Shown here piece by piece: positions 34,118 to 45,800 of a DNA stretch of 64,000 bases. The translations under genes were made by a program, and so were the position numbers. Position 1 is the first letter of the stretch. Each line of letters opens with the position of its first letter. The stretch covers positions 42,937,373 to 43,001,372 of the forward strand of contig NC_092350.1 in the NCBI RefSeq assembly GCF_963676685.1, given 5' to 3'. The stretch is from Mytilus edulis (Eukaryota; Mollusca; Bivalvia; Mytilida; Mytilidae). Below the pieces are notes generated by a model. That model worked only from the letters and a program-made list of their open reading frames with translations, was not told the origin of the DNA and did not search any database.

Positions 34118-34680
34118 AGTGACATCACCGAATGAAACTTGACGACGAGTTTGTACTGAACACACGTACCACGACGGGTGCTACGTGTGAAGCAGGATAT
34201 TTTTACCTTTCCAGAGCACCTGATATAACTAACGAATATTTGGTAGGGCTTCTTGTTGCTTAGTCTTTTATTTAGACGGGTGCTCGTGTGAAGCAGGATA
34301 TGCTTACCCTTCCAGAACACATGATATAACTCAAGAATTTTTTGTGGGGGTTCTTCGTTGCTTAGTCTTTTATTTAGACGGGTGCTCGTGTGAAGCATGA
34401 TATGCCTACCCTTCCAGAACACATGATATAACTCAAGAATTTTTTGTGGGGGTTCTTCGTTGCTTAGTCTTTTATTTAGACGGGTGCTCGTGTGAAGCAT
34501 GATATGCCTACCCTTCCAGAACACATGATATAACTCAAGAATTTTTTGTGGGGGTTCTTCGTTGCTTAGTCTTTTATTTAGACGGGTGCTCGTGTGAAGC
34601 ATGATATGCCTACCCTTCCAGAGCACATGATATGACTCACGAAAATTTGGTGGGTGGTCTTGTTGCACGGTCTATAGTTT
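34118..34680 (+). repeat. PLE tail with internal 102-bp tandem amplification
   Basis: A diverged Naiad-type tail (GACGGGTGCTACGTGTGAAG through TTTGGTAGGGCTTCTTG) is followed by units starting GACGGGTGCTCGTGTGAAGC at 34275, 34377, 34479 and 34581, an exact 102-bp period. Because 102 is a multiple of three the minus strand stays open for 217 codons, but this is a non-coding tail sequence and I reject a gene. Confidence 0.8.
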
Positions 34681-35340
34681 TTGTATGTAATGTTTTACAT
34701 TTAAATAATTTTTTATAAGGTTGAAATTCAAGGACATATTTTACCGAAAGTGAAATTGTGTTTTTTAAATATTCTTGTATTCAAAATGCATGTTCTTAGA
34801 GTAATCTCTACGACTGCTCCACTTTATAAAAACACATGACCCCACAAGTTAATAGATACATATTGGGCCTAATTGAAGTTATTGTTTTTTTAGAAAAAAC
34901 ATATTTTGTTCAGTGAAATGTGTGTGGCATATCATGGAATGTGACAGCAGTGTATATATGTATGATATTCAATGTTCTTAATATAGTATGCATGAAAAGT
35001 ATAAATCATGTGCTTGACCGGCTTCATAAATATCAAGTTATAAAAGTTGACATTAGTCAATGAGAAAATCTGTCGCCAGTCTTCATTTTTAACTAATACA
35101 TTATCATACATTCATTGGTAAAAACAAATTGTGAAAGGTTGAATCCTTTAAAATCTTCCTACACAGGTCCGTACGAATGGTTTTTTTTTTGCTTTGGGGA
35201 AAAAGGGTGGGGAGGTGTCAAAAGAATGAAATGCGACTTTTCCTGTAAACTTTTTTTTAAATACGAACCACACCCCCACAAAAAATGTATATTGGAAACA
35301 ACAACAAAAAGAAAACATAGACATTCAAATTTTAATTAAT

Positions 35341-35346
35341 TTTATT
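35341..35346 (-). terminator. Polyadenylation signal AATAAA of the Asn/Gln-rich gene
   Basis: TTTTATAATAAAATT on the minus strand, about 114 bp past the stop codon, with T/G-poor but AT-rich sequence following. Confidence 0.5.
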
Positions 35347-35459
35347 ATAAAACAATAGAAAATATTTACATTAAATATGGCTCACTGTCGATATTTTGAA
35401 AATTCTGGATTTCTGTAAGAACTAAGCACTACTTTAACATTTTTGGTAAGATTCATAGG

Positions 35460-37242
35460 TTACACGCCGAGAACTGAATTTACAGCATTGGCGTTTAAAG
35501 CTTCGGGTGCATTCGCATCATATACTTTACTATTTAGACTGTCGATAGTTTGAACGAACGGTAATTCATTATATAGTGGATTGGTGAATCCAAGATTTTC
35601 GCTAGTTTTTATGAGAACAGGAGCTGATTCAACTATTTTCCCATTTTGATCACTTTCTTTTCGAATCGGGACCGATTTCACGTCTTTTCCTGTAAGTTGA
35701 ATAGGTAGACCAGATATCGGTGTCCCTATCTGTTGATTGTTTCTGAAAACCGGCAAAGAACTACCTGACGGGTTCTGATTGAATTGTGGGATAGCTTGAT
35801 TTGGTGATTGGAAAGATCCACGTACAAATGGAGTGTTTTGAGACGGCCCACCTTGTGCTAAAGTTCCCAGTACAGTAAGTGTGTTAGGTTGCTGTCTAAA
35901 AACAGGGGCACTTTGCCATTGATTATTAACAGGAAATTGCATGTTGTTTTGATTGATCGGCAGTGTGTTCTGCAATTGACCAATCGGCAGAGTATTTTGC
36001 CATTGTGTATTTACTGCTCCAGTGTTTTGCCATAGACTGTTGTCAGCTGCATTATTTTGAAGTAGACTGTTGCCAGCTCCATTATTTTGCAATAGGTTGT
36101 TGCCAGCTCCATTATTTTGCCATAAACCATTAACAGCGCCATTGTTTTGCCACTGGTTGTTCATTGGTATAGAATTTTGCCATTGAGAGTTGATTGGTAC
36201 ATTGTCTTGCCATTGGATATTTGTTGGAACATTATTTTGCCATTGTGGATTGAGGGGCCCATTATTTGTCCACTGCGTGTTCAAATTATTTTGCCAGACT
36301 GGAACATTGTTTTGCAATGGAATGTTGTTATTGTTTTGGAATTGATTATTTGGTATATAAACAGGCTTTGGATTAAGATTTGCATCGAGCCAATTTCCGG
36401 TAAGTGTACCAGTCATTTGATTTACAAACTTTGGAACTTTTGGAATGTCACCTCTACTTGGTCCATTGTCCGGTTGAATTTTTGTAATGTCTGGAACTAT
36501 TTTATTATTTACGCATATATTTTTGTCACATCCTCTGCAAAGTACTCCATACACATTAGTATATATTTCCTTTCGACATTCATTTGGAATATCAATCAAT
36601 GGACAAACAAGCGGTGGACATATATTTACAGGAGGATTTACCGGAAGTAACGACCCTTCCGGTTTAATAGGTCGATGTTTCACGTGGTGCCTCCCATATC
36701 TGCGGTAGCTGTGATATCTATGACCTAAAATTGAAATGAAAAATAAATGAAATAAAAGTTTTTGATATAAAATTTTATATTTCATGTGAATAAAGAGAGA
36801 TATATGGAGATCAACATTAAAGGGTCAAATTGGTCAACAAATTAAAACAAGTTAACAAGTACAGCAGTACGTTCCCTTTTCAAGATGTTGCATTTTGTTG
36901 TATTATAAAATTGACTTTTATCGTACCAATTAAGAGCTACGAGGTCACAATTACAAAACATGACAGCGCATCTGTATTTTAGAGTGAATATATATCATAA
37001 TGAACTTGCTTGTCTATTTTGAAGGCATGAACGTTCCTGTTGAAGGCATATCCAGAAAAGCGCAACAAATACATAAAATTAATGTTATTTTAGTACCTTA
37101 AATTACTTATTAAAATTATTTTTAGAGTTCTAATGATTAATTTATAACTAACGTGATATGAATTAACTTTAAATATTAACTTACCATTTGCGCAATATAG
37201 AAATAAAATTCCAAATACGAATGAAAGAGTTCTTGTCTTCAT
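35460..37242 (-). CDS. Secreted Asn/Gln/Trp-repeat protein, two exons
   Basis: Exon 1 is 37185-37242 (ATG at 37242; MKTRTLSFVFGILFLYCAN, a signal peptide; donor AATG|GTAAGT). Exon 2 is 35460-36724 (acceptor TTTCAATTTTAG), joined in phase 1. The product has 440 residues. After the signal comes a basic HRYHSYRRYGRHHVKHR stretch, then six cysteines at about 55, 60, 69, 82, 85 and 90 (spacing 4, 8, 12, 2, 4). Next is an Asn/Gln-rich central region (about 140-290) with nine or more 10-residue units such as WQNNVPTNIQ and WQNNGAVNGL. A Pro/Gln/Asn/Ser tail ends VNSVLGV. Family not recognised. A secreted structural role (shell matrix, byssus or mucus) is inferred from composition only. A TATA box and a polyadenylation signal frame the gene. 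Confidence 0.82.
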
Positions 37243-37299
37243 TGCTGTTATCGTTCCAAAATCTTTTATCAGTTGTCTTATTCTCAAAGAAATTTCCTT

Positions 37300-37307
37300 T
37301 TTATATA
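37300..37307 (-). promoter_or_regulatory. TATA box of the Asn/Gln-rich gene
   Basis: GTATATATAAAAAGG on the minus strand, 58 bp upstream of the ATG, leaving room for a transcription start near 37270 and a roughly 30-nt leader. Position and sequence are both canonical. Confidence 0.6.
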
Positions 37308-39681
37308 TACATTTTTTTTCTCAATTACGCACGCTAAAACTACGTTTTTACTATATTTTGCACGCGTCATTTCATTACAAGACATTTGATTGGCTGATAT
37401 AATGAAGGTGTCACGTTATATAACGGCCGAATGATGACTGTCATTTGTTTACCTTGTTAGTAACAGGATAGATATCATTTTGACAGTTTAGTCACTAGAC
37501 TTCTTGACGCAGATTTTATGGGAAATTGCGATGTTCTTAGTACCACCTACAAGATTTATTCATCAGAACATGATGGTTATCATTGAACTTGATTGAATCC
37601 AGCGTATTTTGATTCTGTGTGGCAATTAATGTATCAATTAAAAAATCTTTTAAGTAATGTGAAACGAAATTCTATTTAAAAAAATCTTTTTTTAAATAAT
37701 GTAACGTATGTGGAAAATAAAATGTATATTTTTTTATCAAAATATTTGGTATACCGTCCACCTTCGTTTTACCCGGCTTTTACCCGGTTATCTACCCTGG
37801 CGTCTTTCATTAAAGAAGTATTTTCCAAACAACATTTTACACTGGCTTAAATATGTATTCTTGACATTTAAAGGACATTTTCTCTATTCCTTATTCCTTA
37901 TTTTTATCTCTTTTTCTCCCTTCTCTAAAGAGAATGCTACAGTCATCATGAAAACGAAAATACTATGCTAAATGTTATATCATTAAACGGCATTTCGATC
38001 CTCTATCATTTGTATTTTTTACATTTTTCTAAATAGTTATTGATAAGACAGATCGTTTTGTGACAGAGGCTATAAATATATTCATATGTTATTGACAAAA
38101 TAAACGAAAATTATAGGTTATATCTATAAGAACTGTATTCAACTTTAGATACCTTATTCATTTTTTATTTATGTTGCAATTCATAATGTTTATTTATCTC
38201 AAACTGTGCACTGTAAAACCAGATCCTTATTCGAGCGATTAGTGATCGATTAGAAATTGATTAAGTAGGTGATTAACAACATTAAATTTACTTTTAAGCA
38301 TTATCATCATTTATTTTCCTTTATTTTTTCTTCACAGAGTGGACACCTGAGAACAACAATCGTTGTCATTTCACAAGTATTTCGTTATGTATGTTTTGAA
38401 AGGACTATAAACAGTGTAATATATGTCAATAAACCATGATTGATCTCATCAATGAAGTAATACACAATTTGACCACAGGCGATTCCATATATTAACATGT
38501 GAAAAAAAGCGGGAATATTCATTGACTCGGAAATGAATTGATCATCATATACATCTGTTGTTGTTTTTAGAGAAAACACAGAATAAATGATGACTTCTTT
38601 AAAGAATGCATCAGTAAATAAATAAATGGCAGAAACAGGTAGGGTTATTTCCCCTTGATTTATTTCACAGTAGGTACATTTTCGAAAAGTGCATCATATC
38701 AATCTTTGCTAAAATTCACATCACATCACGATATATTAATATATCGACATCAAAACGCTTTACCAATATATTTGGCGTATATCAGAATAATTTATCAAAT
38801 CATAATACATAGAGATTCATTTTGCCCAAAACAGCAAATTGATTTTTTGAAAGTTTGATTATGCATTTGAAAAGAGGTGTAGGAATATTATTAAACATAA
38901 ACAAAGTTTTATTTGAAGTAATTCGATTTGTTAACTTTCAGATACACAATAATAGAGTACGGTTAAAAGAAGTCCTCAAATGGAAAGTTATGTATGTATA
39001 ACCCGAACCCAAAATAACTCAAACTTTATATAATTATTGTTTTCCGAAAGAAAAGAAAAAATGCAGTAGCATTTTGATTTGATGTAAGTATGTTTTTTCT
39101 GATGATTTTTTTATTTTTGAATACTCAAATTCAAGATAGTTTACTACGAATTATGAGAAAATACAAACAAAACAAGAAAATTGAAATAAATGAAGGATAA
39201 AGAATTTAATTCAAATAGTTTGGGGGTGGGGGTCAAAATTGCTGAAAGTTTTGTTTAATTGACATCGAATTTATATATATCCTTATTGGTCAATCAATTT
39301 TTCCCAAATTAAGTTAAGAGGGGGGTAAGGGGGTCAGTGAAAAAAACTATATAAAAAAAGTTTTTTTTATCCTTCATTGAACTTTTGATGTCGTCCCTTA
39401 AATAAAATAAATAGAGACATTTGTTTTCCTTTTTATTCCTTTGTACTTCTTATAGTGTTATATGTCCACGTTTGATAAAAATTGAATTTGTAATCTTATA
39501 CTATATACTTGACACCAAGTACATTATACAACTATAAATAGTACGAATTCAAATGAAGTAGAAGAAAACGTATGATTTTATCATATATTCATTCATATTT
39601 TTTTTTCTTTTACATTATCTTAAAAGTGCAAAACTCGTTAGACTTATCAATCAATCGTTAATCGTTTGTCTAACAAAACAA
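37308..39681. other. Intergenic region upstream of the Asn/Gln-rich gene
   Basis: About 2.4 kb of AT-rich sequence. I see no exon, tandem repeat or recognisable mobile element. An AATAAA on the minus strand at 39432-39437 could serve as the dehydrogenase polyadenylation signal about 245 bp past its stop. Confidence 0.4.
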
Positions 39682-39843
39682 TTAAATAAACAGTGTCTTA
39701 TCCTTCCTCATATTTTTATCAGCATAGTTCAATGGTGTTCCTCCGGACACTTGAATGTCAATTCCAGTACAAAAAGTGGCATCAGCAGACAAATATAAAG
39801 CTGTCATTCCCATCTCTTCAGGCTGTCCAATCCTTCCAAGCAC
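39682..39843 (-). CDS. HSD17B14-like: SDR exon 9 and stop codon
   Basis: Encodes VLGRIGQPEEMGMTALYLSA then DATFCTGIDIQVSGGTPLNY and a short charged tail ending KTLFI, stop TAA at 39682-39684. GRIGQPEE and the F-CTG-x4-V-GG pattern are standard SDR C-terminal motifs. Confidence 0.87.
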   Translation of the reverse strand: MLGRIGQPEEMGMTALYLSADATFCTGIDIQVSGGTPLNYADKNMRKDKTLFI

Positions 39844-42800
39844 CTTTAAAATATATCATTGCAAGTTGCAAGATAAATGGCTACACAGTCTGACAAAAAA
39901 TATGAGGTGTTTTCATAAGACCTATTTCATATAAAGAAAAATAATTTGAAGGAGGAAACATTTTACGAACCAAATTTTATTATATCTACCAAAACATTTC
40001 AATGACCTTTTTATTATTTTTTTCATGTTTTTTCTTGTTGTTCATTATTTTCATTTTTTATGAACTTTATTTATCGTCTTATCCGTTTTCAGATTCATAA
40101 TTTGATGCAAAATCGTATAGTTGACCTTGTTCCAAGTAAATTATTTTAAAATTTGGTATTGATGATTCATTTGTAAAAGTCATCCAATGTAGTCAAGGAA
40201 AATACAATTTGTGCTTTGAATTGATGTATAAGAAAAAACCGAAAGACGAAGTGAACTTTTGGAACTTCACTTTTTGTGTTACATGAATTTAAAATTTTCT
40301 TTTCCAATTTTATTAAATATAGAATGTATAAAATATATATACAGAAACATCCTTGTATCGCTGCATTTGTTGTTCAGGATCTGGAGATATATCGACCATT
40401 TTTAAGAGGAGAGGAGAACTTGTTGCTCCTGGTGAAATTCTACAACAAACATTGAAAAACAAAATGAAACCATGGAAATTTATAAGTTATGAAATAATAA
40501 CATAAATGTAGTAGTTTGAACTGAGTCATGATATCAGAATTGCATTGAATAAAAACTTGAAAAAAATGAGTGTATATTCTTGGCATTGCTATTCCTCTAA
40601 TTGATGTTTGCTTCAAAAACTGACGGAGGTTTAGTTTATCAAATCAGCATGAATTTTTCGATGTTAAGGTGTCATACCACCAATTACTCCCTCAAATTTA
40701 GAACGTATGTGAAAGTAGGCCTACTCGGACAAAAAAAAGTGCATTTGATGTCATTGTTCACCTAAACTAACTAACAAATTTGCAGAAATGAAAGTTTTGT
40801 TGAAAGAGAAATATATTAAGACCATTTTGAGCCAAAATTTACCTGTCTATGAGTTTGCATGAAAAATTGAGGATTAATGCGCTCCATAGTATACTAATTT
40901 AAGATTTCCAGAAAACCAGGGGTTATTTTTAGTGGTACCTCCTTTCGGAAGCTCTCTGCTTTCTTATATGATTTTGAATGTATGTTGAAAATTGGCATGC
41001 AGAAAGGTGACACCTGTACAATTCAGGATATACCTAGTTTCTATGAAAATAAACTTAAGGTAAAATATTTAGAAAGCTGTGAAAATTGCAAAATTTGGTT
41101 GAACAGATAGGGACTTTTAATTGGTGGTATGACACCTTTAAGCAAAATGCGGTGAAACATCAAAATCAGAAAACAATTGTTTTTTTTTGTCTTAACTGAT
41201 CATTTGAGATAATAGTAGCCACATTTCAATCTTTTTGGGGGCAAAATGTCACATATTGCAAATTTAGAGCCTAAATCTTGAGTTTGTCCTATTTTTAGCT
41301 TTTCCCATCCTGACAATATGCTTTTATATAAAAAATGTCCTAAATAATATTATAAATGCACAGAAAGTTATTCTGCGGTGTTAAACATTGAAACATAAGT
41401 TGTTTACTACCCCCAAAAAAATTTTGTCATGCAGATTTAATGAAATTATTTGATTTTTACCCCTTATAGCATTGCGTCATACTATGTACTTGGCAGATAG
41501 CATAGCCTAATGTAAGCACTGCAGAAACTCACAAAAGCACCATTTATTATTCCAAATGAAATGTTTATATCTTAAATTTTATTAACTGATGTAAATAAAC
41601 ACAGTTAAATGACCATGACTGCACTGTTGATCAATTTGTAGTACTTTACTGACACCAGTGAAAAAAAGGGGGGTCAATATTCCTTGACACTTCAATACCT
41701 TGGATTTTTTACTAAATTCATTGCAAAAATTGTTGGAAGTCTTTAGAGAAGTAGAACAAACAAGAAAAAATCAGTAAAACAATGATCTTGATATTGAAAG
41801 TTTATGTTCCTGTAGCCCAAAATGAAATTTTCAAGTATTTTCTATCAAAGTCATACATTACAGTCAGTTTAAATTGAGCTGTGAAATTTTTATTATAAGT
41901 CGCATAATGCTCAGATAGGCTGTTTTTAACTACAAATTGACTAAGGATTAAGAATAAAGCAAAATAAAAGATTTCTAATCAACTTTTTTGTCTCTTTAGG
42001 TGTCATACCACCAATTACTCCCTCAAATTTAGAACGTATGTGAAAGTAGGCCTACTCGGACAAAAAAAAGTGCATTTGATGTCATTGTTCACCTAAACTA
42101 ACTAACAAATTTGCAGAATTGAAGGTTTTGTTGAAAGAGAAATATATTAAGACCATTTTGAGCCAAAATTTACCTGTCTATGAGTTTGCATGAAAAATTG
42201 AGGATTAATGCGCTCCATAGTATACTAATTTAAGATTTCCAGAAAACCAGGGGTTATTTTTAGTGGTACCTCCTTTCTGAAGCTCTCTGCTTTCTTATAT
42301 GATTTTGAATGTATGTTGAAAATTGGCATGCAGAAAGGTGACACCTGTACAATTCAGGATATACCTAGTTTCTATGAAAATAAACTTAAGGTAAAATATT
42401 TAGAAAGCTGTGAAAATTGCAAAATTTGGTTGAACAGATAGGGACTTTTAATTGGTGGTATGACACCTTTAAGCAAAATGCGGTGAAACATCAAAATCAG
42501 AAAACAATTGTTTTTTTTTGTCTTAACTGATCATTTGAGATAATAGTAGCCACATTTCAATCTTTTTGGGGGCAAAATGTCACATATTGCAAATTTAGAG
42601 CCTAAATCTTGAGTTTGTCCTATTTTTAGCTTTTCCCATCCTGACAATATGCTTTTATATAAAAAATGTCCTAAATAATATTATAAATGCACAGAAAGTT
42701 ATTCTGCGGTGTTAAACATTGAAACATAAGTTGTTTACTACCCCCAAAAAAATTTTGTCATGCAGATTTAATGAAATTATTTGATTTTTACCCCTTATAG

Positions 42801-45800
42801 CATTGCGTCATACTATGTACTTGGCAGATAGCATAGCCTAATGTAAGCACTGCAGAAACTCACAAAAGCACCATTTATTATTCCAAATGAAATGTTTATA
42901 TCTTAAATTTTATTAACTGATGTAAATAAACACAGTTAAATGACCATGACTGCACTGTTGATCAATTTGTAGTACTTTACTGACACCAGTGAAAAAAAGG
43001 GGGGTCAATATTCCTTGACACTTCAATACCTTGGATTTTTTACTAAATTCATTGCAAAAATTGTTGGAAGTCTTTAGAGAAGTAGAACAAACAAGAAAAA
43101 ATCAGTAAAACAATGATCTTGATATTGAAAGTTTATGTTCCTGTAGCCCAAAATGAAATTTTCAAGTATTTTCTATCAAAGTCATACATTACAGTCAGTT
43201 TAAATTGAGCTGTGAAATTTTTATTATAAGTCGCATAATGCTCAGATAGGCTGTTTTTAACTACAAATTGACTAAGGATTAAGAATAAAGCAAAATAAAA
43301 GATTTCTAATCAACTTTTTTGTCTCTTTAGGTGTCATACCACCAATTACTCCCTCAAATTTAGAACGTATGTGAAAGTAGGCCTACTCGGACAAAAAAAA
43401 GTGCATTTGATGTCATTGTTCACCTAAACTAACTAACAAATTTGCAGAATTGAAGGTTTTGTTGAAAGAGAAATATATTAAGACCATTTTGAGCCAAAAT
43501 TTACCTGTCTATGAGTTTGCATGAAAAATTGAGGATTAATGCGCTCCATAGTATACTAATTTAAGATTTCCAGAAAACCAGGGGTTATTTTTAGTGGTAC
43601 CTCCTTTCTGAAGCTCTCTGCTTTCTTATATGATTTTGAATGTATGTTGAAAATTGGCATGCAGAAAGGTGACACCTGTACAATTCAGGATATACCTAGT
43701 TTCTATGAAGTTAAACTTAAGGTAAAATATTTAGAAAGCTGTGAAAATTGCAAAATTTGGTTGAACAGATAGGGACTTTTAATTGGTGGTATGACACCTT
43801 AAATATCGCTGATTTTGAAAATTGCACAGAAAGAAACTCGAGTTTTTGTATCATACTGTTACGCAGAGATACTATACCGATATATGTACATTTTTTTCCA
43901 ACTTGATAAATGGGAAAGTTGTCTTGATAAGGGAACACTTGTACAAGAAAACGAACAAATAATTATCTGACATAAATAATAACTTACGAGTTTACTCTTA
44001 CATTGTACTTCGCTTCGTCAATGGCTAGTGCTCTTGTCATGGCTAGGACAGCACCCTTTCAACAAAAAAGATTTAAGAGTTAACAAATATTCACTTTTAT
44101 CGATATTTCACAAAGAAAATACAATACCACTATTTATACACTTTCAGGAACACAATGGCAAATGCTATTGACATCACAAAAACACGACAGCAAGAGATAA
44201 ACAAAACAAAAACGAATAAGAAAAATACGTATATAGATAAAGGAAGAAGTGGTTTAAGTGCCAATGATACAACTCTCCATCCAAGTCAAAATTTATAAAA
44301 GTAAACCATTATAGGTAAAGATACGATCTTAAACACGGAGTCACGAAGCTCACACCGAACAGCATGCTATCTATAAAAGGCCTCAAAAATTAATAGTTTA
44401 AAACCATTCAAATGCATCTTTCAAATTATTTATTTATTGAATGATTTTGGCTTATAAGATATATATATATATATATATAGGAAACGATACAATTTAAGAT
44501 TAACAGTAATTCGAAAAGGAAAAATAAAAAAATAAATATCTATGAAACTAAAGCTTTCGGTGTATATCGTGCAAGATTCCAAATTCAACCTGTATGACTC
44601 GAATTACGGAATTTCTTTTGTGCAATCTTTAGTAAGTCTTCTTATAGTCTGAGATTGCTCTGCAATCCGTCAACACTTGTACCTCACCATGAAATTACAA
44701 CAACAAGTATTCAGTTTTAAGATGTTCTATCGTGTCACTACTCCAGAATCCTCAAATCTACTCACTTTCGTGGCAACATAAATAGTTGATCCTCCAGCAG
44801 CATGATGACCGTCCATACTTGCAATGTTTATAATATTGCCTTCTGTTTTACGTAGATGTGGTAACGCATACTACAATGAGTTACACAGCTTAAAATTATC
44901 CAATGTAAGTTTGTTAGATGCTAACTATGTCACTAGCATAATAACACAGAGGGGTACACGTGACTGTTAACCTATCATAAAACAAAAGATAAAGAAACTG
45001 GAGGCTCTAAAGAGCCTGTGTCGCTCACCTTGGTCATTGTGCATATTAAACAAAGGACACAGATGGATTAATGACTAAATTGTGTTTTGGTGATGATGAT
45101 GTGTTTTTAGATCTTATTTTACTGAACATTCTTGCTGCTCATAATTATCTCTATCTATAATGAACTCGGCCCAGTAGTTACAGTGGAAAATATTTTGTAA
45201 AATTTATGAAAATTGTTAAATGTTGACTATAAAGGGCAATAACTCCTTAATGGGTCAATTGACCATTTTGACCATGTTGACTTATTTGTAGGTCTTACTT
45301 TGCTGTACATTATTGCTGTTTACAGTTTATCTCTATCTATAATAATATTCAAGATAATAACCAAAAGCTGCCAAATTTTCTTTAAATTACCAATTCAGGG
45401 GCAGCAACCCAACAACGGGTTGCCTGATTGGTCTGAAAATTTCACGGCAGATAGATCTTGACCTAATAAACAATTTTATCCTATAAGATTTGGTTTCAGA
45501 AATATCAGCCAAAAACTGCATTTTACCCTATGTACTATTTTAAGCCATGTCGGCCATCTTGGTTTGTGGGCAGGGTCATCGGACACATTTTTAAAACAAA
45601 ATACCCTAATGATGATTGTGGACAAGTTTGGTTAAATTTGTCTTTATAGTTTCAAAGGATCTTGACCTGATAAACATTTTTACTCCCATGTCAGATTTGC
45701 TCTAAATGCTTTGGTTTCAGAGATATAATCCAAAATCTACATTTTACCCCTATGTTCTATTTTAAGCCATGGCGGCCATCTTGGTTGGTTGGCCGGGTCA

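Larger units (their letters stand above)
32193..35459. other. Intergenic region between the mucin-like gene and the Asn/Gln-rich gene
   Basis: About 3.3 kb. It contains the mucin promoter, a poly-C tract near 32810, the foldback MITE at 33813-34084 and a tandem PLE-tail array (34118-34680). Positions 32350-33780 and 34700-35340 show no gene or clear repeat. Confidence 0.55.

Noticed and set aside
34015..34668. 217-codon minus-strand ORF with a 34-residue repeat
   Set aside because: It is the antisense of a 102-bp tandem amplification of a non-coding PLE tail; period divisible by three keeps it open.
36147..36708. Plus-strand ORFs opposite the Asn/Gln-rich gene
   Set aside because: Shadows of the 10-residue repeat in the complementary strand.
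40668..43798. Possible assembly artefact causing the threefold repeat
   Set aside because: Not fully excluded, but copies carry distinguishing substitutions and the third ends cleanly at the X boundary with TTAA, which favours a real array.
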